From positions 1 through 64,000 of the forward strand of contig NZ_BAAAFZ010000125.1 of NCBI RefSeq assembly GCF_039523795.1: a DNA stretch of 64,000 nt. The letters are read 5' to 3'. This DNA comes from Craurococcus roseus. GTDB taxonomy: Bacteria; Pseudomonadota; Alphaproteobacteria; Acetobacterales; Acetobacteraceae. Below, one piece after another: positions 7,439 to 15,562 of this stretch. The first letter of the stretch is position 1, and the number at the start of each line of letters is the position of its first letter. The notes beneath the pieces were generated by a model. That model was given only the letters and a program-made list of their open reading frames with translations. It was not told the origin of the DNA and made no database searches. The position numbers and the translations under genes are program-made.

Positions 7439-8544
7439 GCGGCCGCGGTCGAGGCCGTGTTCGGCACGGGGACGCCGAGGCCCTGGGCGCAACGCACGAT
7501 GGAAGACCAAGTGTCGGGCTGGAGCGGCACGCCGGCGCGCAGGCGCTCGGCTCGCAGCCGCGCTTCCGGCTCGCCCGGCGCCAGCACCTCGCCGCCCGGC
7601 TCGGTGGGGCGGGAGGACTTCACCCAGGCGACGTACTCCTGGGCGGTGCGGAGGAACTCCGCCTCCGTGCCGAAGTGCTTCGGCGAGATGAAGACGGAGA
7701 GCATCCCGTTGGCGATGCGCCCGCGCTTCTCCACCGGGCCGGCGCAGCCGCCGCCGGTCAGCGCCCCGGCCAGCAGCTCGCACGCGAAGGCGAGGCCGCT
7801 GCCCTTGTGCTCGCCGAAGGCGCGGATGGCGCCCAAGCCGCCTTCGGAGCTGCGAAGTCCCGTCCGCTCGTAGTCGCCGTAGAGCGTGCGCGGGTCGCCG
7901 GAGGGGCGCCCGTCGGGCTCGATCAGCGCGTCCGGCGGCAACGGCTTGCCGCCGTTGGAGGCCACCAGCACCTTGCCTTCGGCGACGCGGGAGGTCGCGA
8001 AATCCAGCACCACCGGCGGCGAGGTCGGCACGCCGACGGAGAAGGGCGCGGTGGAGAAGCGCCGCTCCACGCCGCCGAAGGGCGCCACCATAACGCTGCC
8101 GGCGACGTTGACGAAGTGGACGGAGATGAGTCCCGCTTCGATCGCCTGCTCGGCGTAGGCGCCGGCGCGGCCGATGTGGCCCGAGTTGCGGAGCGCGACC
8201 ACGGCGGTTCCGTGCCGCTGCGCCCGTTCTATGCCGAGCGCCGTCGCCTGCGGCGCCACCGTCTGGCCGAAGCCGAAACCGCCGTCGAGCAGCACGAAGC
8301 CGCCGCCGTCGGTGACGACCTCGGCCCGCTTGCCGGCGACCACGTGGCCCGCCCGCTGCCACTCGACATAGCGCGGCACGCGCGCGACGCCGTGGCTGTC
8401 GTGCCCGGCGAGGTTGGCGCCGAGCAGGTGGCGGGCGATCCGCCCGGCTTCGGCCCCGTCGCACCCGTTGGCGCGGAAGATGGCGGCGACGAAGGATTCG
8501 AGCTGTTCGGCGCCGATCAGCACCGGTGCTTTGGCGTCAGGCAT
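7435..8544 (-). CDS. Ldh-family (malate/lactate/ureidoglycolate-type) NAD(P)-dependent dehydrogenase
   Basis: The protein has 369 residues, full length for the family. Typical segments are HLLGANLAGHDSHGVARVPRY near the N-terminus, with the family's conserved DSHG motif, then ALRNSGHIGRAGAYAEQA, FVNVAGSVMVAPFGG, SPPVVLDFATSRVAEGKV, and EHKGSGLAFACELLAGALTGGG towards the end. This non-Rossmann fold binds NAD(P) and interconverts 2-oxo and 2-hydroxy acids; members act on malate, sulfolactate, ureidoglycolate or 2,3-diketogulonate. It is encoded 7 nt after the ABC ATPase gene in the same operon, so a sugar-acid or hydroxy acid imported by that transporter is the likely substrate. The exact substrate cannot be told from sequence. 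Confidence 0.9.
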   Translation of the reverse strand: MPDAKAPVLIGAEQLESFVAAIFRANGCDGAEAGRIARHLLGANLAGHDSHGVARVPRYVEWQRAGHVVAGKRAEVVTDGGGFVLLDGGFGFGQTVAPQATALGIERAQRHGTAVVALRNSGHIGRAGAYAEQAIEAGLISVHFVNVAGSVMVAPFGGVERRFSTAPFSVGVPTSPPVVLDFATSRVAEGKVLVASNGGKPLPPDALIEPDGRPSGDPRTLYGDYERTGLRSSEGGLGAIRAFGEHKGSGLAFACELLAGALTGGGCAGPVEKRGRIANGMLSVFISPKHFGTEAEFLRTAQEYVAWVKSSRPTEPGGEVLAPGEPEARLRAERLRAGVPLQPDTWSSIVRCAQGLGVPVPNTASTAAA

Positions 8545-8551
8545 CGGACTC

Positions 8552-9652
8552 CTAGAGGACGCGGCCCGAGGCGGGCTCGATCAGGTGCATCTGGTTGAGG
8601 TCGGCCGCGAGGGGCATGCGCCGGCCCGGCTCGGCGGGGACGGACGGGTCGAGCCGCGCCGTGACCTCCTGGCCCCCCATCGGGAAGATCACCAGCGTCT
8701 CCGCCCCCATCGGCTCGATCACCTCGGGCGTCGCCTCGAACGCCGCGACGTTCTGGCGGCCGTCGCCGCGCGCCTCCGTCAGGTGCTCCGGCCGGATGCC
8801 GAACAGCACCTCCTTGCCCGCGTGCGCCGCGTAGCGCCCGGTGCGCTCGGCCGGCACCGGCAGCGTGACGCCGTCCGGCAGGTTGAGGCGGAGCGCGCCG
8901 GCGCCGTTCTCCAGCCGCGCCGGGATGAAGTTCATCGCCGGGCTGCCGATGAAGCCGGCGACGAAGCGCGTGGCCGGGCGGTGGTACAGCTCCTGCGGCG
9001 GCCCCACCTGCTCGATGATCCCGCCGTTCATCACCACCACGCGGTCGGCGAGCGTCATCGCCTCCACCTGGTCGTGGGTGACGTAGACGGTGGTGGTGCG
9101 GACGGTCTGGTGGACCTTCTTGATCTCGGTCCGCATCTGCACCCGCAGCTTGGCGTCGAGGTTGGAGAGCGGCTCGTCGAACAGGAACACCTTGGGGTCG
9201 CGGACGATGGCGCGGCCCATGGCGACCCGCTGCCGCTGCCCGCCCGAGAGCGCCTTGGGCTTGCGGTCCAGCAGCTCGCCGATGTCGAGGATGCGCGCCG
9301 CGTTCTCCACGCGGCGGCGTATCTCGGCCTTGTCGAACTTCCGCAGCATCAGCCCGAACGCCATGTTGTCGTAGACCGACATGTGCGGGTAGAGCGCGTA
9401 GTTCTGGAACACCATGGCGATGTCGCGGTCGCGCGGGGGTATGTCGTTCACCACCGCGCCGCCGATCGAGATCTCGCCGCCCGATATCTCCTCCAGCCCG
9501 GCGATCATGCGGAGCGTGGTGGACTTGCCGCAGCCCGAGGGGCCGACGAGGACGACGAACTCCTTGTCGGCGATGTCCAGGTCGATGCCCTTCACCGCCT
9601 GCACGCCGCCCTCGTACTCCTTGACGATCTTGCGGAGCGATACCTGCGCCAT
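8552..9652 (-). CDS. Carbohydrate ABC transporter ATPase (UgpC/MsmK/MalK type)
   Basis: The protein has 366 residues from ATG 9652. Walker A GPSGCGKSTT (about 38-47), Q-loop QNYALYPHMSVYDN, signature LSGGQRQRVAMGRAI, Walker B VFLFDEPLSNLDAKLR, and H-loop YVTHDQVEAMTLADR are all intact. The C-terminal ~120 residues form the MalK/TOBE regulatory domain (FIGSPAMNFIPARL and LFGIRPEHL). This is the shared energy-coupling subunit type for CUT1 carbohydrate importers. It sits 5 nt downstream of the second permease gene, in the order binding protein-permease-permease-ATPase. Confidence 0.95.
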   Translation of the reverse strand: MAQVSLRKIVKEYEGGVQAVKGIDLDIADKEFVVLVGPSGCGKSTTLRMIAGLEEISGGEISIGGAVVNDIPPRDRDIAMVFQNYALYPHMSVYDNMAFGLMLRKFDKAEIRRRVENAARILDIGELLDRKPKALSGGQRQRVAMGRAIVRDPKVFLFDEPLSNLDAKLRVQMRTEIKKVHQTVRTTTVYVTHDQVEAMTLADRVVVMNGGIIEQVGPPQELYHRPATRFVAGFIGSPAMNFIPARLENGAGALRLNLPDGVTLPVPAERTGRYAAHAGKEVLFGIRPEHLTEARGDGRQNVAAFEATPEVIEPMGAETLVIFPMGGQEVTARLDPSVPAEPGRRMPLAADLNQMHLIEPASGRVL

Positions 9653-9657
9653 GGTGC

Positions 9658-10569
9658 TCAGCCTTTCGTCGCGCCGGCGGTCAGCCCGGCGATGTAGTAG
9701 TCCATGAGGAAGGCGTAGACCAGCAGCGGCGGCGCCGCCGCCATCAGCGCCCCGGCCATGATCTTGCCCCAGGCGAAGGTGTCGCCCCGGATCAGGTCGG
9801 AGACGATGCCGACCGTCAGCACCATCTGGTCGGAGCTGACCAGGAAGGCCATCGGGTAAAGGAACTGCGCCCAGGACACCGTGAAGGCGAAGATCGTCGC
9901 CGCCAGGATGCCGGGCAGCGCGACGGGGATGAAGATCTTCCAGAGCATCTGGAAGTGGTTCGCGCCGTCGATCAGCGCCGCCTCGTCCAGCTCCTTCGGG
10001 ATGGAGGAGAAGTACCCGATCATGATCCAGGTGCAGAAGGGCACCGTCAGCGTCGGGTAGATCAGGATCATGGCGAGCAGGTTGTTGTAGAGGCCGAGGC
10101 CGCCGATGATCTGGAACAGGGGGATGAACAGCAGCGTTTCCGGCACGAGGTAGGTGAGGAACACGCCGGTGGCGAGCGTGGCGCTGCCCCAGAAGCGCAT
10201 CCGGGCGAGGGAGAAGGCCGCGAGCGTGCTGATGACCATCGTGATCGCCACCACGGCCAGCGTCACGATCACCGAGTTGCGGAAGTGGAGCACGTAGTTG
10301 CCCTGGGTCAGCAGCTCCCGGTAGTTCTCCAGGGTCGGCGCGCTGACGATCCACGGGTTGCCCGAGAGGTCCGCGATCTCCGCGCTGCTCTTCAGGCTGG
10401 TCATCAGCATGTGGAAGGGCGGGACCAGGAAGAACAGCACGAACACCGCCAGCGCCACGTAGGCGCCGATCAGCGCCCAGCGGCGCTCGCGCTTGATGCT
10501 GCCGATCTTGCGCTGGGCGGAAGGGGCGGCGGTGGCCGTCGCCCCCGCGGGGAGGGAAGCGCCGCTCAT
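9658..10569 (-). CDS. Carbohydrate ABC transporter permease, MalG type
   Basis: The protein has 303 residues. There is one N-terminal TM (about 30-55) and about five more. The EAA loop ELDEAALIDGANHFQMLWKIFIPVALPG, which docks to the ATPase, is near residues 195-222. The start overlaps the upstream permease stop by 4 nt (ATGA). The C-terminal MDYYIAGLTAGATKG is typical for MalG-like subunits. It forms the heterodimeric channel with the preceding permease. Confidence 0.93.
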   Translation of the reverse strand: MSGASLPAGATATAAPSAQRKIGSIKRERRWALIGAYVALAVFVLFFLVPPFHMLMTSLKSSAEIADLSGNPWIVSAPTLENYRELLTQGNYVLHFRNSVIVTLAVVAITMVISTLAAFSLARMRFWGSATLATGVFLTYLVPETLLFIPLFQIIGGLGLYNNLLAMILIYPTLTVPFCTWIMIGYFSSIPKELDEAALIDGANHFQMLWKIFIPVALPGILAATIFAFTVSWAQFLYPMAFLVSSDQMVLTVGIVSDLIRGDTFAWGKIMAGALMAAAPPLLVYAFLMDYYIAGLTAGATKG

Positions 10570-11516
10570 CCGGCCATCTCCTTGGAACGGCGGGTGACGC
10601 CCCGCAGCACGAACACCGCGAACACGGCCAGGATCGGGAACATGAACAGCGACACCGCCGAGCCGAGCGGGATGTCGCCGGACTGGATGCCCACCTGGAA
10701 GGCATAGGTGCCGAAGATGTGCGTCTTGTCCTGCGGCCCGCCGTTCGTGAGGATGCGGACGATGTCGAAGTTGGCGAAGGTCACGATCAGGCTGAACAAC
10801 ACGGTGATGGCGATGATGTTGGCCATCATCGGCACGGTCACGTGGCGCAGCTTCTGCCAGCCCGTCGCGCCGTCGATCGCCGCCGCCTCGTAGAGCTGGT
10901 CCGGCACCGACTTCAGCGCGGCGAGGTACATGATCATGAAGAAGGGCGCGCCGTACCATACGTTGACCAGGATCACGGAGAAGCGCGCCCAGCTCGGCTC
11001 GCCGAGCCAGGCAACCGGGGGCACGCCCACCGCCGAGACCAGCCAGTTGACCGCCGAGTAGGACGGGTCGAATAGCCACCACCAGGCGAGGGTGGAGATG
11101 GCGGGCGGAATCACCCAGGGCACCAGCAGCATCCCGCGCCACTTGCGCTGGCCCTTGGCGGGCAGCGCGTGCAGCACGTGCGCGAGGATGAAGCCGATCA
11201 GCGCCTTTGCCACCACGGCGCCCACCGCGAAGAGGACGCTCTGCCAGATCACCTCCTGGAAGGTTTCGCGGGTCAGCAGGAAGCTGAAGTTGTCGATGCC
11301 CACGAAGCTCGTCATGCGCTTGTTCAGCATCGACAGGTAGATCGCGTAGAAGAAGGGATAGGCCACGAGCCCGCCGATCACGGCGAGCAGCGGCAGCGCC
11401 ATGAGGAAGGCGAGCGTGGACCGCCGGCGGGCGACCCGTTGCAGCGTGCTCGCCTTGCGGGGCGGGGCGACCGCGGCGGGGACGCCGGGCGCCGTTATGA
11501 CGTTTCCGTCGGCCAT
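10566..11516 (-). CDS. Carbohydrate ABC transporter permease, MalF/UgpA type
   Basis: The protein has 316 residues from ATG 11516, chosen over an ATG seven codons upstream because GGGAGG lies 5-10 nt before it. Six TM segments are predicted. The EAA motif (QLYEAAAIDGATGWQKLRHVTVPMM) is near residue 205. The loop FVGIDNFSFLL between TM1 and TM2 is typical of MalF/UgpA proteins. It is encoded after the binding-protein gene, across a strong intergenic hairpin (11564-11589), and overlaps the MalG-type gene. Confidence 0.93.
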   Translation of the reverse strand: MADGNVITAPGVPAAVAPPRKASTLQRVARRRSTLAFLMALPLLAVIGGLVAYPFFYAIYLSMLNKRMTSFVGIDNFSFLLTRETFQEVIWQSVLFAVGAVVAKALIGFILAHVLHALPAKGQRKWRGMLLVPWVIPPAISTLAWWWLFDPSYSAVNWLVSAVGVPPVAWLGEPSWARFSVILVNVWYGAPFFMIMYLAALKSVPDQLYEAAAIDGATGWQKLRHVTVPMMANIIAITVLFSLIVTFANFDIVRILTNGGPQDKTHIFGTYAFQVGIQSGDIPLGSAVSLFMFPILAVFAVFVLRGVTRRSKEMAG

Positions 11517-11563
11517 GCTTGCCTCCCTGGCCGTCATTACTTGTCGCCGCCACCCGGCGGAAC

Positions 11564-11589
11564 GGCCCCGCCCGCTGGCGGGCGGGGCC
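11564..11589 (-). promoter_or_regulatory. Intergenic hairpin between binding-protein and permease genes
   Basis: GGCCCCGCCCGC (11564-11575) and GCGGGCGGGGCC (11578-11589) are a perfect 12-bp inverted repeat with a TG centre, lying 9 nt past the binding-protein stop. No T-tract follows on the minus strand. In maltose-type operons such hairpins protect the 3' end of the binding-protein mRNA and reduce permease expression. The position here fits that role. Confidence 0.7.
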
Positions 11590-11598
11590 TGCTCGCCG

Positions 11599-12963
11599 TC
11601 AGCCGCGCTTGAAGCCCTCGACCTCCTGCGTGGCCCAGCCGAGCACGCGGTCGATCGGCTCGTTGTTCTGCACCATCCGCGCGATCATCTTCGCCTGGAT
11701 GCCCTGGTTGTACATCTGCACCGCGATCTCCGCCGGGGCCGGGGCGAAGGCGACGTTCGGGGTCGCCTTGTGGTGCGGGCGGACCGGGTAGTTGTACACG
11801 GTGCCCCGCGGCGGCTCGACGTCGCGCCAGACGCGGATCTCCTCCGTCATGCTGGCGAAGGGCGGGATGTCGTAGCCGCTGGAGGCCTCCACCAGCTTCT
11901 GCACCTGCTCGGTCTGCGACAGGTGCTCCAGCAGGACCTTCGCCGTCGGCTTGTTCCGGCTGAAGCTCCAGATGCCGTAGAAGTAGGGCAGGTGCGGCAC
12001 CGGGTGGCCGGCCGGGCCCATCGGGCTCGGGAAGTGCCACACGTTGCGCGCCACGTCGGGGGCGTCGCGCTTGGCCACCGCCCAGGCGGAGGGCGGGTTG
12101 AAGATCAGCGCCGAGCGGCCGGAGATCAGCGCGCGGTTGTTGGTGGCGTCGTCCGCCGCGAACATCTCGTTCGGGATGTGCTGGAACAGGCGCTTCGCGT
12201 AATCCATCACCTGCCGCACCTTGTCGTTGTTGCGGATGGTGATGTTGCCCTTCGCGTCCACAAGGTCCGCGCCGTAGGAGCGGAACATCGCGCCGATCCA
12301 ATCGGTGGCGTCGGTGAAGGTGCCGGCCGGCAGGGCGAAGGGAAAGCCGGCGTCCTTGCACTTCTGCGCCGCCGTCAGGAAGGTCTCCCAGTTCCATTGG
12401 TCGGCGCCGGGGCCGAGGCGGTTCTCGGCCGGGTACATGGCCTGCACGTCGATGCCGGCGTGCTGCTTCATCAGGTCGATGCGCGCGGCCGAGCCCTTGA
12501 ACTGGCTGCCCACGGTCTGCGGCACGGCCATCCACTTGCCGCCGATCTTCGCCAGGTACTCGGAGGCTTCGTTCACCGCGCCGTACTTCTGGCCCAGGCG
12601 ACCCATCACGTCGTCCACGGGCTCGAGCTGGCGGTGGTGGTTGTGGATCTCCCAGGTCGGGAAGGACAGGATGTCGTGCCCTTGCCGCGCCTGCGCCTCG
12701 GCCGCGATGGTGATGAGGTTCTTGTTGCCGACGGAGGTGATGAAGTCGAGGACCACCTCGACGCGGTTCTTCTGCGCCCAATCGTTCACGACGGCGCGGA
12801 TCGCATCGTTGGCCGCCGCCCCGACCCAGTGGTCCCAGAAGCCGAGCGCCAACCGCCCGCCCGTGCCCTGCGCGTGGACCATGGGCGCCGCCAAGGCGCC
12901 GCCGGCGAACACGCCCGCACCCGCGCGCAACGCGGCGCGCCGGCCGATTCCAGAAGCTGCCAT
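11599..12963 (-). CDS. Extracellular solute-binding protein of a carbohydrate ABC transporter
   Basis: The protein has 454 residues from ATG 12963, with AGGAGG just upstream. The Tat-type signal (GIGRRAALRAGAGVFAGGAL, cleavage near HAQG) fits a periplasmic protein. The mature part is a family-1 solute-binding protein: early LALGFWDHWVGAANDAIRA-like beta-alpha start, a hinge region around QTVGSQFKGSAARIDL, and the late PFASMTEEIRVWRDVEP. No sugar can be deduced. It is the first gene of a six-gene minus-strand operon ending in an Ldh-family enzyme and an unknown protein. A CRP-like site lies about 170 nt upstream. Confidence 0.92.
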   Translation of the reverse strand: MAASGIGRRAALRAGAGVFAGGALAAPMVHAQGTGGRLALGFWDHWVGAAANDAIRAVVNDWAQKNRVEVVLDFITSVGNKNLITIAAEAQARQGHDILSFPTWEIHNHHRQLEPVDDVMGRLGQKYGAVNEASEYLAKIGGKWMAVPQTVGSQFKGSAARIDLMKQHAGIDVQAMYPAENRLGPGADQWNWETFLTAAQKCKDAGFPFALPAGTFTDATDWIGAMFRSYGADLVDAKGNITIRNNDKVRQVMDYAKRLFQHIPNEMFAADDATNNRALISGRSALIFNPPSAWAVAKRDAPDVARNVWHFPSPMGPAGHPVPHLPYFYGIWSFSRNKPTAKVLLEHLSQTEQVQKLVEASSGYDIPPFASMTEEIRVWRDVEPPRGTVYNYPVRPHHKATPNVAFAPAPAEIAVQMYNQGIQAKMIARMVQNNEPIDRVLGWATQEVEGFKRG

Positions 12964-13131
12964 CCCGTCCCTCCTGCCCGGTTCCCGCGGCGCCCCGCGG
13001 CGGGCTGTTTGTTGTGCGAGCGGTCGAATCCCGCCACCGGAGCTTTGCCCGGTTCGGGGGACGGGGGAAGGGGCGACCGGAACACGTGCCCCGGCGCCAG
13101 CTCTGCCCGGCACCACGGGGCTCACGGAAAG

Positions 13132-13147
13132 TGTGATGAAGCGCACA
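13132..13147. promoter_or_regulatory. CRP-like palindrome upstream of the sugar ABC operon
   Basis: TGTGA-TGAAGC-GCACA matches the consensus TGTGA-N6-TCACA at nine of ten half-site positions. It lies 169 nt before the binding-protein start and 34 nt before the -35 box of the sRNA gene on the other strand, so either could be the target. Single weak site, inferred. Confidence 0.35.
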
Positions 13148-13180
13148 TGCGGGTGCCACGCGCGAGGGCTAAATTTGCCC

Positions 13181-13209
13181 TTGCACGCTGGCGGCTCCGA
13201 CCCTAGTTT
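13181..13209 (+). promoter_or_regulatory. Sigma-70 type promoter of the sRNA gene
   Basis: -35 TTGCAC (13181-13186), a 17-nt spacer, -10 TAGTTT (13204-13209). Transcription would begin around 13216, giving an RNA of about 88 nt that ends at the T-run at 13304. Confidence 0.7.
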
Positions 13210-13215
13210 GTGCAT

Positions 13216-13304
13216 CGCAGCAACGCGGTGGTATGACCGTTTGCTGTTTACTTGGACGTTTCCTCCCTAAACTCGGCGGCACCGCAAGGTGCCGCCCTTT
13301 TTTT
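13216..13304 (+). ncRNA. Alpha-r8/MmgR (suhB-type) trans-acting small RNA candidate
   Basis: A self-contained RNA gene lies in the 477-nt gap between the ABC operon and the oxidase gene. It has its own promoter (13181-13209). A first stem forms from GTTTA (13246-13250) and TAAAC (13268-13272), exposing the pyrimidine-rich TTTCCTCCC (13259-13267; the full TTTCCTCCCT decamer ends at 13268). A perfect terminator hairpin with seven T residues ends it. An unpaired UUUCCUCCCU decamer in the first hairpin is, from memory, the hallmark of the alphaproteobacterial alpha-r8/MmgR RNAs, which pair with ribosome-binding sites. MmgR limits polyhydroxybutyrate accumulation in Sinorhizobium. Target genes here are unknown. 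No open frame is visible within it. Confidence 0.75.
13275..13304 (+). terminator. Intrinsic terminator of the sRNA
   Basis: Stem GGCGGCACC (13275-13283), loop GCAA, stem GGTGCCGCC (13288-13296): a perfect 9-bp hairpin with a GNRA-type loop, followed by C and seven T (13298-13304). No protein gene lies upstream on this strand for 3.5 kb, so it belongs to the sRNA. Confidence 0.9.
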
Positions 13305-13440
13305 GGCCTGCATGGGAGGAGTCGCGGCCGACGCGAATATGTCACCGGTGTCGCACTCCGGTCAACGCGACTTTCCCGCGAATGATTTCCTAAACCGAGT
13401 ACGCTTGCCGGTTACTGCCGTGGCGGCGACGATGCTTGGC

Positions 13441-14556
13441 ATGACCGACACCCACTCGGCCGACGCCCTCGTCATCGGGGCCGGCATCGGGGGCGCCACC
13501 GCCGCGGCGCACCTGGCGGCGGCCGGTCGCCGCACGATCCTGCTCGAGGCGGAGGAGAGCGCCGGCTACCACACCACCGGGCGCTCGGCCGCCATTTGGG
13601 TGCGCAACTACGGCAGCCCGGACGCCCGCATCCTCACCGCCGCCTCGCGCGATTTCTTTCTGGCGCCGCCGCCGGGCTTCTCCGACGCCCCCCTCGCGCG
13701 GCCGCGCGCCGTGGTCCACCTCGCCCCGCCCGAACAGGCGGCGCGCCTCGAAGCGATGATGCGCGAGGCGCCTGACATGCGGCCGATCGACCTCGATTCC
13801 GTCCACGCCGCGGTCCCGCCTCTGCGCCGCGGCTACGCCGCCTTGGCCGCGGTGGAGGAGGACTGCTTCGACATGGACGTGGCGGCCCTCCACGCCGGCT
13901 TCCTCCGGCAGGCCGCCGCGAACGGCGGCAGGCTGGCGCTCCGCCACCGCGCCGGGCGCGTCTGGCGCGAGGGCGGGCGCTGGCGCGCCGAGGGCACCGG
14001 CGGCGCGGTCTTCGCCGCGCCCGTCCTCGTGAACGCCGCCGGCGCATGGGGCGACGAGGTGGCGCGCTTGGCCGGCCTCGCCCCCATCGGCCTTCAACCG
14101 AAGCGCCGCACCGCTTGCATCATCGACCCCGGCCCGCACGATTGCGCCGGCTGGCCGCTGCTCGGGGACGCCGCGCACACCTGGTACGTGCGGCCGGAAG
14201 CGCGGCGCAAGCTGATGGTCTCGCCCGCCGACGAGACCGACGACGCCCCCGGCGACGCGCAGGCGGACGAGCTGGACGTGGCGGTCGCGGTGGACCGGAT
14301 GCAACGGGCGCTCGACATCCCCGTTTCGCGGATCGAACACCGCTGGGCCGGCTTGCGCACCTTCACGCCGGACCGCGGCCTCGCCATCGGCCCCGGCTCG
14401 GAGCCGGGCTTCTTCTGGATGGTCGGTCAGGGCGGCTACGGCATCCAGACCGCGCCGGCGGCGGGGCGGCTCCTCGCCGCGCTGGTCGAGGGCCGGGCGC
14501 CGCACGCGGACATCGCCGCCGCCGCGCCGCTCGCCGACCCGGGGCGCTTCGCGTGA
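13441..14556 (+). CDS. FAD-dependent amino-acid oxidoreductase (DadA/D-arginine dehydrogenase-like)
   Basis: The protein has 371 residues. Rossmann GxGxxG (ALVIGAGIGGATAAAHLA) starts at about residue 9, then LLEAEESAGYHTTGRSAA, which resembles the D-arginine dehydrogenase (DauA) FAD-contact loop. A C-terminal FAD motif, FFWMVGQGGYGIQTAPAAGRL, is also present. Substrates are probably D-amino acids or N-methyl amino acids. It lies directly before, and overlaps by 4 nt, a threonine dehydratase-like gene, so the pair may deaminate amino acids to 2-oxo acids. ATG 13441 was chosen; ATG 13432 is an alternative. Confidence 0.85.
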   Translation: MTDTHSADALVIGAGIGGATAAAHLAAAGRRTILLEAEESAGYHTTGRSAAIWVRNYGSPDARILTAASRDFFLAPPPGFSDAPLARPRAVVHLAPPEQAARLEAMMREAPDMRPIDLDSVHAAVPPLRRGYAALAAVEEDCFDMDVAALHAGFLRQAAANGGRLALRHRAGRVWREGGRWRAEGTGGAVFAAPVLVNAAGAWGDEVARLAGLAPIGLQPKRRTACIIDPGPHDCAGWPLLGDAAHTWYVRPEARRKLMVSPADETDDAPGDAQADELDVAVAVDRMQRALDIPVSRIEHRWAGLRTFTPDRGLAIGPGSEPGFFWMVGQGGYGIQTAPAAGRLLAALVEGRAPHADIAAAAPLADPGRFA

Positions 14557-15557
14557 ACGGCGCGCCCCCGGCCGGCCCCGCCGTTTCCTTCGCCGACGTG
14601 GAGGCCGCCGCGGCGCGGCTCCACGGCCGCGTGGTCCGCACGCCGGTCCTGCACCACCCCGCGCTGGACGCGGCGACGGGCGGCACGGTCCTGGTGAAGC
14701 CGGAGCCGTTGCAGCGCACCGGCAGCTTCAAGCTCCGGGGCGCCACCAACGCGGCGCTGTTGCTGGACGAGGGCGCGCGCCGGGCGGGGGTGGTGACGCA
14801 TTCCAGCGGCAACCACGGCCAAGCGGTCGCCGCGGCGGCGCGCATGCTCGGGATGCCGGCGCTTGTCGCCATGCCCGACGACGCGCCCGCCATCAAGCGC
14901 GACGCCACGCGGCGTTGGGGCGCGACGATCCTCACCTTCGACCGGCACGGCACCGACCGCGAAGCCCTGGCCGGGCGCTTGGCCGCCGAGCGCGGCGCCG
15001 CGCTGATCCCGCCCTTCGACCACCCGCACGTCATCGCCGGCCAGGGCACGGTGGCGCTGGAGCTGGTGGAGGACGCGCTCGCCGCCAGCTTCCCGCCGCT
15101 CGACACGCTGGCGGTCTGCACCGGCGGCGGCGGGCTGGTGGCCGGCTGCGCCCTGGCGATGGAAGCGATGGCGCCCGGCGCCGAGGTCTGGGCGGTGGAG
15201 CCGGAAGGCTGGGACGACACCAAGCGCAGCCTGGAGGCCGGCGAGCGCCTGGAGAACGACGGCACAGGGTCCGGCCTTTGCGACGCCCTGCTCTCGCGCC
15301 GCCCAGGTGCCATCACCTTCCCCATCAACCGCCGCTTGTTGGCCGGCGCCGCCGTGGTCACGGAGGCCGAGGTGCTGCGTGCCATGCGCTTCGCCTTCGA
15401 GCACCTGAAGCTGGTGGTGGAACCGGGCGGCGCGGTCGCGTTGGCGGCGGTGCTGGCGGGGAAGGTCGAGGCGCGCGGCCGGACGGTGGGCGTGGTGCTG
15501 AGCGGCGGCAACGTGGACCCGGCCGTGTTCGCGCGGGCGCTCGCGGCAGTGGCGTAG
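14553..15557 (+). CDS. PLP-dependent threonine/serine dehydratase-like enzyme
   Basis: The protein has 334 residues, starting at GTG 14553 inside the oxidase stop codon. Fold-type II PLP signature: SFKLRGATNAAL with the Schiff-base Lys, the phosphate/substrate loop SSGNHGQAVAAAA, the glycine-rich CTGGGGLVAGCALAM, and the C-terminal LSGGNVDP. It has no C-terminal ACT domain, so it is a catabolic type (TdcB/serine racemase size) and not allosteric IlvA. It converts Thr or Ser to 2-oxo acid and ammonia; 3-hydroxyaspartate dehydratase or serine/threonine racemase are alternatives. Confidence 0.88.
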   Translation: MNGAPPAGPAVSFADVEAAAARLHGRVVRTPVLHHPALDAATGGTVLVKPEPLQRTGSFKLRGATNAALLLDEGARRAGVVTHSSGNHGQAVAAAARMLGMPALVAMPDDAPAIKRDATRRWGATILTFDRHGTDREALAGRLAAERGAALIPPFDHPHVIAGQGTVALELVEDALAASFPPLDTLAVCTGGGGLVAGCALAMEAMAPGAEVWAVEPEGWDDTKRSLEAGERLENDGTGSGLCDALLSRRPGAITFPINRRLLAGAAVVTEAEVLRAMRFAFEHLKLVVEPGGAVALAAVLAGKVEARGRTVGVVLSGGNVDPAVFARALAAVA

Positions 15558-15562
15558 GCGTC

